Positions 44,037 to 56,960 of a stretch of 64,000 nucleotides of DNA are shown piece by piece; position 1 is the stretch's first letter, and the number at the start of each line of letters is the position of its first letter. A program made the translations under genes and the position numbers. Source of the DNA: Xanthostigma xanthostigma (lineage: Eukaryota > Arthropoda > Insecta > Raphidioptera > Raphidiidae); contig OY754465.1 of NCBI GenBank assembly GCA_963575645.1, positions 5,394,001 to 5,458,000 on the forward strand. Reading direction: 5' to 3'. The notes beneath the pieces were generated by a model. It saw only the letters and a program-made list of their open reading frames with translations, made no database searches and was not told where the DNA came from.

Positions 44037-44727
44037 GGAAGTACCCTCGGTACGCAGTAAGTTAAAGAATTTCAGTCTTCTACTTGAGTAACGTAGTATA
44101 TAATTTGGCAATACCGCATGCCTTGCCATAGTTACAAATGCTTATGTACGCAGCATAAGTCAGCACGCGGTGTCAAATTCGCATTAATTTATGAAAATGC
44201 TTTTCTTTATTCCTGTCATTTTGGATATAATAATATACCTACTATCATTTTTTTGGAATACTATGCTTTTAGCATTTACTCAATGTACGTATGTTTTTAC
44301 GATATCAAAACTGCTGCAGCTTCGTAACTTACCTTTGAATGACGCACCACAAACTATAATATTGCGGTGTAGCCATGTTTATGAATTGCTAAAAAGCTCG
44401 GCTTTGTTTTAGTTATTTCTATTAACATAAGCAAGCTTTATACGTTTTGGAAAAAGAAAAATGTTCATCGAATATTCGTTTATATTTACTGAAAATTTTA
44501 TCAAAATCTGTTTGTCAATTACAACGTAATAAATGATGGAGTGCGTCAAAATCACAGATTTCCATAAGACTCCATGTTAAGTGCAGCGATATAAAATTAT
44601 CAATATCTTTTTTCAAAGTCAACCAAAAATCACAAAAATTTAACTGAGTCATTTTTGAAAAGGTTTTGACATATTTGTAAATTTTCGTAATTTTCTGTTT
44701 GTTAATTCATTTATCGAGGGTACTTCC
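44037..44727. mobile_element. TTAA-bounded element, GGAAGTACCCTCG ends
   Basis: TTAA (44033-44036) then GGAAGTACCCTCG; CGAGGGTACTTCC then TTAA (44728-44731). About 690 bp, no transposase. TTAA duplications are the mark of piggyBac-type transposition. Confidence 0.75.
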
Positions 44728-45127
44728 TTAAAGCTGGAAAATTGGCATACGTTCTTAACTAAATAAATGACGCAGGTCTGGCGGGTCTAGGATCTTGGTC
44801 TACTAGGACGTGGTGTATAAATTACCAAGAAAACAACATTTAACACACTACTAGAGTAAACCAACAGTGTCCTATTATTTGACAGTGTTCTGTTAGCGAA
44901 ACTTTTGTTTTTAGTATTTAACTTTTTGTAGAGTATACACACGCATAAATAAATTCAGTTAAAAGTTTTGTGATTGTTTATTCTATGTGAAATGGACATT
45001 AACTTATTTTGCGTGATAGTGTTTAGAACACGCAATATACTTGACGTGTAGTTAAAACAATGTTTACACCAAGGATGTTTCAGAAGTGCGTTTTAGTTAC
45101 ATCTGCATCTCTGAAATGACTGTTGAG

Positions 45128-45477
45128 TAGAGCTGTAAAAGTAACGAAAAATTGTGTACCCGTATGTATTCGTTACTTAAAGAACCAGTACCCGTTACTT
45201 TCGTATCGTTACGTTACTCGTTACTTTTCATACGACATACAATCGTGTACTAAACAGTATCAAGCATGTACCATCGCATTGAGGCGCGTCGCATACGTGA
45301 TACGGTATGACTTCGTTCGTATGACGTATAACCGCATCAAACGAGTCGAACTAACATGGAACGACAGATGCGAGTAACGAAACGAATTTGTTTGTAAGTA
45401 ACGATTCGTTACTTCGAGTCAGACGATGTACCCATTACTCAGTAGGTAACGAATACATACGGTTTGTTACAGCTCTA
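45128..45477. mobile_element. hAT-type MITE with perfect 8-bp TSD
   Basis: TAGAGCTGTAA and TTACAGCTCTA ends, flanked by CTGTTGAG on both sides (45120-45127, 45478-45485). The inside is rich in GTAACG/CGTTAC motifs. The 84-codon open frame overlapping it is a by-product of these repeats. Confidence 0.9.
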
Positions 45478-45740
45478 CTGTTGAGTATGAAAATGGCAAC
45501 GGGCCAACAAAATTTTATTCATATCGAACATTTTTTTTCAAAAGATAGGTATCTAATTTCCTAGAAAATTGTTATTTTGCAAATTTTTCAGTATCTATGC
45601 AAAAAAAACTAATGGTGGTAGATTTAAAAAAGATAGGAACTAATAATTGAAATTTAAGTTATCATAAAGAAAAAAATGCCAGTCAATTGGGCGACGGGAT
45701 CATTCCAACTTCAAAAATATTGACATTTGATATAGTATAA

Positions 45741-46184
45741 TCTATATATATAAAAATGAATCCCTATATCCCTTGGTCACGCCATCACGCGTGAACGGCT
45801 GGACCGATTTCAATATTTTTTTTTGTTGTGTTTGTTATTGTCAGGAGAAGGTTCTTATGACAGAAAAAATTTAAAAAATTGCGCGGAAAAATAGAAAATT
45901 TAAGAATCCTTATTTAAGAAAACTTAACAACCATATATCAAGATCGAGGATGTAAAAAAACTGAATATCGTTTAAAACAAATGCTTTTTTTTCGAGCACG
46001 ACGGCGCAGCCGGAGTGAACCCTCGAAATAGAGCAAGTGTTTTAAAGACCAGTTATCCACGAATACTTTACGCTATTTTTTTTCGAGCACGACGGCGCAG
46101 CTGGAGTGCTCGACATACACACATATACGCCCATGTGTATTTTAAAATAGCTAGCAATTAATAAAATAGATAGATAGATGTTCC

Positions 46185-46268
<84 letters not shown>

Positions 46269-46303
46269 CTGTTAGGCGGTACGAAGTTCGCCGGGTCAGC
46301 TAG
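45741..46303 (+). mobile_element. Second Helitron family, with an internal AT microsatellite
   Basis: TCTATATATATAAAAATGAA to CCGGGTCAGCTAG, T following. Contains a direct repeat ttcgagcacgacggcgcagc (at about 45982 and 46081) and (AT)n at 46187-46264. No coding. Confidence 0.8.
46187..46264. repeat. (AT)n microsatellite
   Basis: About 78 bp of uninterrupted AT dinucleotide inside the Helitron. Confidence 0.95.
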
Positions 46304-47830
46304 TAAAGAAAATAAAATTTCTGATTTCGCGTAAAGCGCCGCGGGTAATTGCTAGTATTCAATATGGTATTTGCTATTCGTTTCCATGGTTATTGGTTAC
46401 CTACATAATATTTTCCACGTCATGCAAAAATGAATCAAAGCATGCTTAACTAGTTTATTTCTAACAGATCTACAAAAAGAACAACTGTTTTTTTTTATAA
46501 ATATTTCCGAAACTTAATAAAGTTTAGAAAAAACAAATTTGAACAAAACTTTCTTAAAAAAGTAAATAGATTAATAAGCCGTTATGAAAAGTATACCATT
46601 ATTATATAAAAAAACATAGTTATAGCATATATATCTTCTGCGCATGCGCTGATTTTTTCCCAAAACAATAGGGCTCTTCACATTTGCATACTAAACAACC
46701 TCCCAAACTTTGAATTCAATCCGTTTGATTTGTATCGTGCTCACAGACTAACAGACGCACAGTTTTTCCAATTTTTTTTTTTTGGATTCGGGGGATCTTA
46801 ATACGAAAAAATACTATAAAATTTTGAATAGTGATTTTTGACCTAAACTAGTACCATTCCCCACTTGTGGGTTGGAAGGGTAAAATAATCTATAAAATTG
46901 ATAATCGGTATTAGTACTTAAAAATGCTTGTCGGCTGTAGGTTTCCAATTACTCACTAGTGTGTTATAATGTTATATTCGTACTTTAGAATTTAAACACT
47001 GTCACTTATTGACGACACAAATTGCAATAAATAGGTATTAAAATGTACATTTCCATTGACATTAAATGATGCGTATTTGCATTTTTATTAAATTTTTTGT
47101 CCGTTCTATTCAAACGTTATAGGTAAATACATAATTTATGATTCCGTTTTGTAGTGTTACTAAATGTATTCAGATATAAATTATTCAACAAAATAAATTA
47201 ATTCCATCATTTTTTATTTCAAATTAATTTTAATAAAATGTGTTTTTTTTACATACAGATTTTAATTGGTACAGATGAATTCTTTGCTCAACATTATAAT
47301 AATATTATAGCCATTTTAATGATTAAATTTTATAATACTTTTTTCTGAAAAAATAGATTGAATATTTCTAAATTTAAACTAAATGTTCGAGTGGTTAAAA
47401 AATATTTTGCGTCCTCTGCGAGTGCCGACTTGACAGCGGCAAGACGAGGATAACGTTACCGATGTATGCAAATCTGATGTAAATTTAAGAATTTTTTCAC
47501 ACTCGAAAAGCCATTATTTATTTATAATTATTATAAAGAAACTGGTACAGTGTACAGGAAAATTATATACTTCTTGAAAGTTTTTTGTTTCCAAAGACGT
47601 GGTGGAAGTACGGGTATATGGTGGAGGTATAATATTTTTTTAATAGAAATATTGGTAATAAAAATGTAAAAATGTAAAAATTTTAATGAAATTTTGTAAA
47701 TGTGTCTTGCTTGGTGCAACTTACGCTATAGGATAATTTTTATTAAATATTTTGTACAAAATTACGGTATTTTCTCAAAAAACCTTCTTTTGTAACACAA
47801 ACGACATCTTTTCTATCTGAAGTCAGTTTT
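46304..47830. other. AT-rich noncoding sequence
   Basis: No feature recognised apart from AT-rich tracts. Confidence 0.35.
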
Positions 47831-47871
47831 GTTTGTTTGCTTCTGAACTATTAGTTCAGAAGCAAACAAAC
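47831..47871. repeat. Perfect 20-bp-arm palindrome
   Basis: gtttgtttgcttctgaacta and its exact complement separated by a single base. Confidence 0.9.
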
Positions 47872-48010
47872 AACACTGTTTAGTACCAAATAATGACATC
47901 TGTTAGAACTTGCAATTTGTTCAAAGATATTAGTTCAGACGCCGGACCACAAACGAAATACATTTTGCAGAATTATATCTATTGCACCCGAGTGAAACGG
48001 GACGGACCGC

Positions 48011-48246
48011 TATAATATTATAAAGAGGTAGTTTGTACGTTTGGATGTAGGAGGCAAACTCCGAAACTACTCATCCGATTTCAAAACTGTTTCACCAATA
48101 TTTAGAATGGACCTTCAGGATGGATACAGGCTATACATTATTGCGTTTAAATAAAAACACTTTTCGTGGAGACCAATTTTGCAACGCAAGTCGACGAAAA
48201 AACGGCGACAATCCACAAATTCGGGCGAAGCCGAACCGGACCGCTA
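48011..48246 (+). mobile_element. Third Helitron-like family
   Basis: Starts TATAATATTATAAAGAGG and ends GAACCGGACCGCTA; contains cgatttcaaaactgtttc and a gggcgaagccgaac 3' end as in many insect Helitrons. Directly preceded (47985-48010) by a 3' scrap of the first family (gcacccgagtgaaacggg). Confidence 0.65.
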
Positions 48247-48584
48247 TTATATATGTAATAGCTCTGTAGAATATGAGGTTTTCGCTTGAATTTATATAAA
48301 ACTTTTCGCACCACTCATTTTTGATAGACTATTTCAATGTATGTGTTAATGTATTTTCAACGGAAGGTAGCTTATGAATCAGTTATTGAAACGTCTAACG
48401 ATGCTTATCTTGAAAACAGCTCTTTTCACTGCAATTTTATAATACGTACTTCGAATGAAAATATCTATTCATTAACATTTAAATAAATAGTACTTTATAA
48501 AATAACATTTTTACTGCAATTCATGTTTTTTTAGAATTATGGATTTGATAAAAGAGTGTTGGCATTGTGTTAAAAACATCTTAT

Positions 48585-49104
48585 GCCGGCACCTCACATG
48601 GCTATTTGTATTTGTGTATTTGGCATATTTGACAAACAATTACCAAGTGTGGACAGTCTATTTGACAAAGTGTTGGCCTTATTTGCCTATTTGACAAATA
48701 AGGCCAATACCAAATACGCGTTACCGTGCGCTTGTCGGTTTTTCAAGGCACATCAAAGGAGTCAAATAGGCAATACGCAAATAAACCGTCCACACAATGG
48801 CCATATTCAGAAGCGCACGCGCTATGAACCTGTACAGACGTGCAGTATTTTTGTGTCTGTACTGTGAGCGAGAACTGGAACAATTACTATTGAAAATGAA
48901 TTGGGACAATGAAACAGTGCTAAAATTCCTGGAATTTTGAACCTTGCGTTCTGCTGCCAAATGTTTGTGTGTTTGTTATTTGACTGACATGTGTGGATGG
49001 TCGTATTTGCCTCTGTTTGCATGTTTGTTTTGAACGTCATATATTTGCCAAATACAACAAACACCCAATAGCGAACACAAATAGCCATGTGAAGTGCCAC
49101 CTTT
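48585..49104. mobile_element. MITE with GGCACYTCACATGGCTATTT ends, copy 2
   Basis: Colinear with 36384-36894. Ends ggcacctcacatggctattt and aaatagccatgtgaagtgcc. A small insertion (gaacaattact-type) distinguishes it from copy 1. Confidence 0.8.
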
Positions 49105-49606
49105 AGAGAGTAGGGAGTAATTGATTTTTACCATATTTTTCTTTTAAGATATTAATTTCGAAAAAATATATTATCTCATTTTTTGTTTAAAAATCAACTG
49201 TCAAGTGATATTAACATCATCAGACGTCAAAGTTGAAAGATATAATAAAAACATTAATTGAAGGAGAAATTCTCTAATCTGTAAAAGTTAGCCTCAATCA
49301 ATTTCCCCTTCCCGAGATTCTTAAACAGAAAGGATTTGTATTGCTAGGGACAGTTTATTAAATATATAATTTGAGAGAGTCTATGGCGTGGTAATCTAAG
49401 ATTAGACATACAGTGTGTTCTCCAAAAGTGGTAACAGTGAATAATTTGTGTATCCTGCTAGATACAAAAAAAATAGTTTTTTGTTCAACTCCAGATTTAC
49501 TAACGGAAATTGCTGAGGTACTTCAAACTAAACCGGAAGTATATATGCATTTCTTTTTCAAATGGCAACGAAAATAATCAAATAATTTTAATAAATTAAT
49601 GTTTAA

Positions 49607-50133
49607 GGTAGTACGAGCACCAAGGCAATTTTAAATAAAAGACTTGATTTTTTTATTTGAAGTTGGACTAAGTCTAAACCAATTCTGAAAATTTTAGGGG
49701 GGGTTGCCCGATTATTTAAATAAATAAATGACTTCAAAAGTAGGCATATTTAACATTGGCTTTATGGTAAAACGGTAGATGGATGATATGTTTTCATTGA
49801 TTTCTCCAAAACTAGTCGGTGGAAATTAAAAAAAAACTATTTAAATTAAAGTTAACCTCTAATAAATTATTGAAAACCAAAAAAACCCGTTGTGCCCGAC
49901 TAATTAAAAAGATATTTAATTAAAAATATTAAATATCTTTTTAATTTGTCGGGCACAACGGGTTTTTTTTTTTGTTTTCTATAATTTATTAAGGTTTTAA
50001 CTTTAATTTAAATAGTTTTTTTTTATTTTCCATCGACAGTTTTGGAGAAATCAATGAAAACATATCATCCATCTACCGAAATATAAAAAAAATCAAGCCT
50101 TTTATTTAAAATTGCCTTGGTGCTCGTACTACC
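49607..50133. mobile_element. TTAA-bounded palindromic element, GGTAGTACGAGCACC ends
   Basis: TTAA (49603-49606) then GGTAGTACGAGCACCAAGG; CCTTGGTGCTCGTACTACC then TTAA (50134-50137). The whole element folds on itself: the centre is a hairpin of cccgttgtgcccgac and its complement near 49880-49970, and the right arm lacks about 110 bp of the left. Confidence 0.85.
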
Positions 50134-50465
50134 TTAACAGTAAAAATTTTGAAAGATGAAAAAGAACAAAATAAAATTTTAGTAAAAATAACAATATTGC
50201 GCATTTACGTTATGGAACCTGTACCTATTATATGTATTATTGAGTTCCACAAACAATAAACGTCAGTGCATTTTTCTGACATTGAAAATGTCCAACATCC
50301 GACAATGCAGTGTAGCGTGGTGTTAGGGATGAGACGCTACACATTTTGTCGTTGTTAAAAAAATTGTTCACATGCTCATGTTTTTAGTGCTATATATTGT
50401 AATGAACCATTCATATGCCCAATTGCATAGGTTTTCCACATTGTTAATACAATATGTGTAAGTGA

Positions 50466-50985
50466 TAGGGTTGGGTAACTCAGATCTGAACCGGTTCAAA
50501 GAGCCGGCTCCGACAGAAGATCCGTGAGAGCCGGCTCACGTTTTTATGAGCCGACGGCTCAACGGATCTGCATAACTCAGTGAAACACATAACACATAGA
50601 AGCACTGTCAGCTTAAATGACTCATGTATCATAATATGTCTGGCTATGGTACACAGACACACTACGCACAGGCGGTTATACAGCTTATTACAATGTTTTA
50701 CTTAAGTCACAACTACTTAAGGTATTGTATTGCATATTGTAATATGCTTTCTGTAACATAGCAAGTAGCAGTCTGTAAAACCCCGCCTTATAATATGTGA
50801 GTCAGTCACTGGCATAATATTAGGTTATATGATTGACTTGACTCAACTAACTCAGTTGGCTCAGTTGACTCGAATAACATATTCAGAACTCGGCTCTTTT
50901 TGAACCGGTTCAGGGAGCCGGCTCACATACGGGATCCAGATGCAAAGATGCAGATCACTAAAAAGACCCGTTTATCACATCTCTA
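50466..50985. mobile_element. hAT-type MITE with perfect 8-bp TSD
   Basis: Starts TAGGGTTGGGTAACTCAG and ends GTTTATCACATCTCTA; flanked by GTAAGTGA on both sides (50458-50465, 50986-50993). GAACCGGTTCA and GAGCCGGCTC boxes are repeated inside, near both ends. Confidence 0.85.
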
Positions 50986-51695
50986 GTAAGTGACCCATAG
51001 ACTATACTCCATTCTCGTTCCAAAAGCCACACATCCCCGTTCAAATTTCCTACTAGATTACAATGCTAGTCGTGTCAGGTTATGCGTAGAGAAACGGCGC
51101 GCAGGAATGGGGAATGGGGACTTTTGACAGTTGAAAACAATAAAGAATAGAAGAAGAAATGCAGACAGAACTTGACTTAAATGATTTTGTATTTGTGTTT
51201 TAACACAGTCAGCAAGCTTTACCTCCGGGAAAATGCATTGGCTGTTCATTTTGCTGCATGATAACATGCAACATTGATAAACATTAATGACTCGTTATAT
51301 GTATATTGTCTTGTTATTTATTATACCCTGTCATGTCTACTTTGTAAATGTAATAACACTTACTGCCTATCTGCAATATGTAATAAGATACCTTCTCTTT
51401 AGCGGCATTTATGCTGGAAATGCAGTTATGAATAATGACGGCAAGAAATGAAAAATTTAATATGTTTTTCGCTGTCAACATTTTGTATACTTACAATAAA
51501 AACAGTTTTTAAATTAAATATTTATATCATTTTTGCATTGCATTCAGACACAAATTATGTCTCAAATATATTATGTCGTTCATAAAGATTTAATATACTT
51601 TTTATTGCGGTTTATGTCAAGACACCAAATATTTTATATAATGAAATAACGTCTTATATATATTAAAATATGTATATTATGAAATTTTCATTATA
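50986..51695. other. Noncoding sequence
   Basis: Nothing identifiable; AT-rich to the right. Confidence 0.3.
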
Positions 51696-53122
51696 GTTAC
51701 ATATCGTCGTTGGTTCTGTAATAGCTCTTATGTGCATAGCTGGCAGATTTTACGTTTTTTAGATGAAAAGATTCAGGAAACGGAGCTCTATACACTAGTA
51801 ATACCTCCAAATTAATTTTACAGTAACCAACAAGGGGAAAAAATAGCTCTTATGTGAAAAGTTGCATCAAATAATTCCTCCCATGTGTCAATAAATCCGA
51901 AATTAACGTTAAATTTTTGACGTGATAACGTCTTATAAATTGATGAATCACCAATCTTATAAATTGATAAAACGCCGGCTGCATGCACGAAAAAGTGTAA
52001 CGTTCCTAAATCCTAACGTTCCTAACGTTCGTAACGCGTAACGTTCCGCCTGACCCTGTGCGTGCTTTTTGCTAATTTCTCGCTCAATTTAAATCAGATC
52101 GGTTTGAAACCAGTCTTAAACGAAAGAGGAGAACATTTTACATAGATTTCGTATAACAGAATTTCCCTAAACAGTTTTTTTATACAAATTTATATAGAAA
52201 AATAGCTGTATAAATGCAATGTTGTCTAATGCATGGCGCGACGCGGTCGGTCGTCTTTGTTTGCCGTACATGGAAATTAGAAGATAACGTATGTCTTGTC
52301 TTAACATGAAAACGGCTGCATTTCTAATGTTTAATTCAATTTTTTGACATTAGTATTTTGTGAAATGCAACGCCTTCTAAGTTAAGTATTGGAATAACTA
52401 ATTATTATTAGAACATAGTACTTTGACAGTTGCAAACGTCACTTTTGACATTTCTTATCATTCCGACACCAAGGATAAGCGGATTGAAACCAAATTTTGG
52501 GAGGATGTTTGATATGCAAATATGAAGTGGCCTATTGTTTTTGGGGAACATCGGCGCATGCGTAAAAGAATATATCTCTTATAATGATGTTTTATATAAT
52601 AAAAACTCGGGTCGCAGTGCGAAACCCTGCCGACAATATAGTGTATTTGCTTTTATAGGCAGTGTGGCTCTATTGTATGAGCTTAACTTTGTTTTTGAAC
52701 AAAATAAAAAAAATTACCCCTTAATACACTCCTTAAAACAACATTTTTTTAGTTAATTTTAATACTACATATCAATTCAACATCTGTACTAAATTATATA
52801 CACCCTTCTATATGTAAATCTATATCAGTAAACTTGTGTTTTCATAAAATTTGTAAGTCCGGTCCTGTGGGGCCGATTTTTTTAAAATTTTAGCTGCACA
52901 TTTTAATAATTACTAAAGGGTTAAATTTCAATTTTGAAACGATTCTGAGAATTTTTTCGGTATTTTTGGGCCCGAAAACTTTTTTCAACCCCTAAATACC
53001 GCCCTTAACATGGCCCGATTAGGCCCATTTTAAATAGGCTTCGTGCGGTGATGGATTCCAACGTGTGGACCAAATTTCGTTTAAATCGATTAAGTCTGTC
53101 GAGAGTTATCGTGCTAACACAT

Positions 53123-53128
53123 ATATAT

Positions 53129-53170
<42 letters not shown>
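53123..53170. repeat. (AT)n tract at the Penelope 5' junction
   Basis: AT dinucleotide run with one interruption. A second AT tract (about 54490-54515) follows the element, so it appears inserted in an AT microsatellite. Confidence 0.85.
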
Positions 53171-53174
<4 letters not shown>

Positions 53175-53178
53175 TATC

Positions 53179-54234
53179 GTGTCCATTGATGGCAGCGCAA
53201 TGGGAAACCCAGCAAGTCCTGTCTTAGCCAACATCGTGATGGACTACGTAGTTTCCAAAGTATTGGAAACTTTACCATATAAAATCCCGATACTAAAAGT
53301 TTATGTGGACGACACTTTCATTGCAGTTCCTGATAATAAAATTGACGACTTATTGCAAAGGTTTAATCAGTTTAATGAGAAGATCCAATTCACTATGGAG
53401 AAGGAAGTTGATAAATCAATCCCATTTTTAGACACATTAGTAACACGTTCAGCTTCAGGAGAATTAAGAACGAATTGGTATATGAAACCATCTCATTCAG
53501 GCAGGCTTCTGAATTATCGCTCAAACCATTCAGTACAGCAGAAAATTAGTGTTATAAAAAGCTTGTTACACAGGGTAACAAGATTAAGTCACCAAGATTA
53601 CCATAATGACAATTTTAAGAAAGTTGAAAATATCTTAAAAGCTAATAATTACCCTGTCAAGTTTATTCATCAATGCATCAATAAGTTTATACAAGACCAA
53701 AATCACCTGAATAACACGTTGGATACTGTGGCTGAAAGAACTAACTCTACCAAGATGTATGTTAGATTTCCATTCGTCAAGAACTTATCCTACAAGATCA
53801 ACAGACTATTTTCTAACACAAATATCAAGTTGGTGTTTTATAACTTAAATAAATTAGACAGATTATTCACAAGTCTTAAAGATAAAACACCTATTTTACA
53901 TCAATCTAATATCATTTACAAAATACCTTGTGAATGTAGTAAGTGTTATGTGGGGCAAACAAGACAGTTACTAAAACATAGAATTTACCAACACAGAATG
54001 GACTGTAGAAACAATAATTTATTAAGTGATAATAAGACCGCGTTGTCATCTCATCATTTCGACACTGGACATAAATTTCTATTTAACGAAGTTCAAATAT
54101 TAGATAAAGAGTCAAATTGGAAAAAACGTAATATCAGTGAAATGTGTTTTATTAGAAAAAACAATTCTATTAATTATAGAACAGACACTCAAAATTTAAG
54201 TAGTCAGTACAACTATATTATGAAATTGAACTAA
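53179..54234 (+). pseudogene. Penelope-like RT and GIY-YIG endonuclease, truncated at the 5' end
   Basis: One open frame of about 351 codons enters from the AT tract without a true ATG start. It has DGSAMGNPASPVLANIVMDY (RT motif 4/B), then YVDDTF (motif C with both catalytic Asp), SIPFLDTLV, and the helical linker. At about residues 250-275 comes the endonuclease: IIYKIPCECSKCYVGQTRQL, LKHRIYQH, with the CxxCxxxYVGQT pattern and catalytic Arg typical of Penelope-like GIY-YIG domains. RT blocks 1-3 are absent, so reverse transcription is not possible. The remaining frame is free of stops, which suggests a rather recent insertion. Plus strand; its position relative to the 3' end of the receptor gene is unknown. 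Confidence 0.9.
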
Positions 54235-54402
54235 CTTACGAATTTTTAATTTTTTATTTTTAATTTTTATTTTTATTGTTTAAAACATTTATACATAAAC
54301 TAGTTGCCATGTTTTTATCTTATGTACCTTAACTTTTGTTAATTGCTATGGTTAGTAATTAATGTTTATTTTCATAATTATTGTTTTAAATAATTTTCAA
54401 TT

Positions 54403-54446
54403 TTGTACTTGAAAAAGTCTAAATTTATAGACGAAACGTCGTACAA
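54403..54446 (+). ncRNA. Degenerate hammerhead-ribozyme-like fold in the Penelope tail
   Basis: Stem I TTGTAC (54403-54408) pairs with GTACAA (54441-54446). A core-like TTGAAAAA follows, then stem II GTCTA/TAGAC (54417-54421/54428-54432), then GAAAC and a GTC cleavage-type triplet (54438-54440). The layout is that of the minimal hammerheads known in Penelope-like elements. The CUGANGA core is not conserved (UUGAAAAA, with the catalytic G missing and one extra base), so it is probably inactive. Confidence 0.5.
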
Positions 54447-55127
54447 TTATAAATATAACTTTTGTCCACAAACCTGCGAATTTTTTCTTATTATATATAT
54501 ATATACATATATATATAAACATTTCCAAAAATGGTGCCAAACTTCTTAGAAACTTATGAAACGTCGAGAAATTTTGGTCCGACCCCTAGGTCCCGCCATC
54601 CGACCGACGCCAATAGTGTAAGTGCCTTATGGCAAATACACTAATAATATAGTTTTTAAAACGGTTTTTACTCTATCTATTTTTACTAGAAATTTTTGTA
54701 AATCTTTTGGGGAAAATCGGCGCATGCGCAAAAGAGATATATGCCATAGTTGTTTTTTATATAATAATAGTATACTTTTTATAGTGTTTTATTATTCTAC
54801 TTAATAAAATTTACCTAAATTTGAAGCGAAAGATGCAATATCATAGATTCGAATTATTATAATTATTATATAAATTTAGGTTATGTATTACGGAATACGT
54901 TATCACGTAAAACTATCGTCCGTAAACCGACTTTACAGACAACCAATTTTTTTTTTTAATACTTCGTCTTAATTAAACATGTATAGTGAAGATAAGTATG
55001 AATTAGTAATATACCTCTGAAATTGCTAGTTCTTACCATCCATTGCTGAAATAACCACTTTTTGGCCTTTCCTGCAAATTTTACTTTTTGCACATAGGAG
55101 GTATTACAGAACCAACGACGATGTAAC

Positions 55128-56639
55128 AATGTTTGTACGAAATGGCCAGAAAAAGTTTTTATGCGTCACAATATTATTTATTTCACTGTTTCAGTATTAT
55201 CTCCACTTGAGTTTTTTTTGACACCTTTTATCTTTTCTGATATGGATTACTTCATTATTTAAATATTATGTTTAATAACATGGATTTACTAAACATTGCG
55301 CGATGCCTTTGAATAAATAGCGATAATTCAATATTCACCAAGCATAATTATGTTTACTGCAAGTATAAATCTATTCTGTCTTTAGCTAGAGTATAAATAT
55401 TTATTCACCTGATAAAATAACAATAGCTGCCACATAGATTATAATACCTAACCTATAAACGTGGAGTGCTATATCTACAGTTTGCTCTTGTGAACTTATT
55501 TATGTGTTGTTAATTTTGTGGAGTGTATAATTGTAAAACATTAAAGCTAATGGAAATTTTGTGGACAATTGGGTTAGGATAAAACATTATTTTGTGACAC
55601 TTTTTTTGACGTTTACACTAACGCCATCGGTCGGATTTTTGGGTGAACGTCAAAATATTCAACAAAAAAGAGCAAGAAGTATAGTGCAGTGTATATTTAT
55701 TATTTTACTAACTTTTCTGTACCACATGTGAAATACTCTGTAGTTAGGAAAAACATGTACATTCAAATGATGAAAATCTACTATGCAATTCCATCAGAAA
55801 TTAGATTATTAAATTATAAATTATTTAATTAAACAAAATTTTAAAAAATATCTAATAACTAATACGTACTATAGCACAGAGGAATTTTTTAACATTTGAA
55901 TTTTTTATTGATTTGTTTCATGCCTGTATGATATTTTAGAAATAAAGATTATTATCTGATATTTTCCTTGGTGAATTGAAAGTATATTTTATTCTGACGA
56001 ATAAATTTGTTCCAAGATTAACTTTTATCTTGTGTTCGGTGAATATGGGTAATTCCGGCAATTTTAAGGCCCCAGTGTACCAACACTAAGCTTCATGAAT
56101 ATTTATACTTTATTTCATTATTCCAAATCCCAAGAGGGAATGAGCATATTTTAATATTAGTCTTTTTTAATGTAAAAACGAAAAAAAAATGTACACGTCA
56201 TAAGCTGAGTCATAACAAAATAACATTTAGGAAATATATATTTATTTTATTATAATATTATGTTGAGAAAATTATAGTTAAAATACATGTATGAAAATAT
56301 TATAAAACTTTTATTTCGTCATAAAAAAGTTTGCAAAAAGGGCACAGTTCCATTAAATCTGAAGCGGGAGAATATAAAGATGAAATGGCACAATGTTAAT
56401 TTCGACGGTCAACACGAATAATGAATGAGATACGGTCAGTGTTTTGTCGGAATATATTAACTACTGGTGGTCACAGAGAGGTTACATAAGTTCATAGGCG
56501 CTCCACAAAATTATACTAGCAATTTAAAAAGGTTCGAAATCTCATATTATCATTTTGTGAACTCCAGGAAAAAAAATAATTAGAATTGAATCTAAAACAA
56601 CAGACCAATTTCACCTGGTCTAAACTATATGAAATGTCG
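55128..56639. other. AT-rich sequence with a dispersed repeat
   Basis: 55640-56060 is the long copy of the repeat at 32200-32400 (agtatagtgcagtgtatatt ... gtgttcggtgaatatggg). No coding sequence. Confidence 0.45.
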
Positions 56640-56960
56640 AGATTTTATTATTAATAATAATAATTCTCGATTTTATGTCATAACATTATATACTATTTTC
56701 CATCTATCACACTTCCCGTTATTTTCTACATTTTTAAACTTCCGTTTAATTAATAGCAATGAGCGAATGAAGGCATTTTAGGACATTAGGATAAGGTAGG
56801 CAAATTTTAAGCACATGAGTTTGATAGGTAATCGGTCATGGCCTTGAATAAGTAACTATTTTGATATACAGATTGTATCAAATCAAAACTGCCATAGAAC
56901 ATTTTGTGTGTAAGACAAAGACGATATTATATAAAGCACTAAGTAAGAATGAGATAATCT
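56640..56960. repeat. SINE-associated repeat, inverted relative to 63118-63460
   Basis: Shares gaatgaaggcattttaggac, ggtaatcggtcatggccttg-type and agattgtatcaaatcaaaac blocks with 63240-63460 (inverted) and with the tail at 57265-57370. Confidence 0.6.

Larger units (their letters stand above)
43591..44799. mobile_element. Composite element with ACCAAGATCC ends
   Basis: Outer inverted repeats accaagatcc, cgccagacct and gcgtcattt at both ends. Nested inside are a palindrome (43729-44007) and a TTAA-bounded element (44037-44727). Confidence 0.7.
53171..54485 (+). mobile_element. Penelope-like retroelement, 5'-truncated
   Basis: The insert runs from the AT tract through the RT/GIY-YIG frame to a 3' noncoding tail with a hammerhead-like fold (54403-54446). 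The N-terminal half of the RT is missing. Confidence 0.85.
51696..55127. mobile_element. Nested element stack with outer GTTACATMTCGTCGTTGG ends
   Basis: Left gttacatatcgtcgttggtt with ctgtaatagctcttatgtgc, right its complement (gcacataggaggtattacag, aaccaacgacgatgtaac). Inside lie the two halves of the 7238-7437 MITE family (51918-52062 and 54880-54958), inside those a further element around 52860-53120 and 54520-54615, and inside that the Penelope-like element. Confidence 0.6.

Noticed and set aside
45123-45377. 84-codon open frame rich in RYVTRY-type repeats
   Set aside because: Lies inside the hAT MITE with a perfect TSD and arises from GTAACG repeats.
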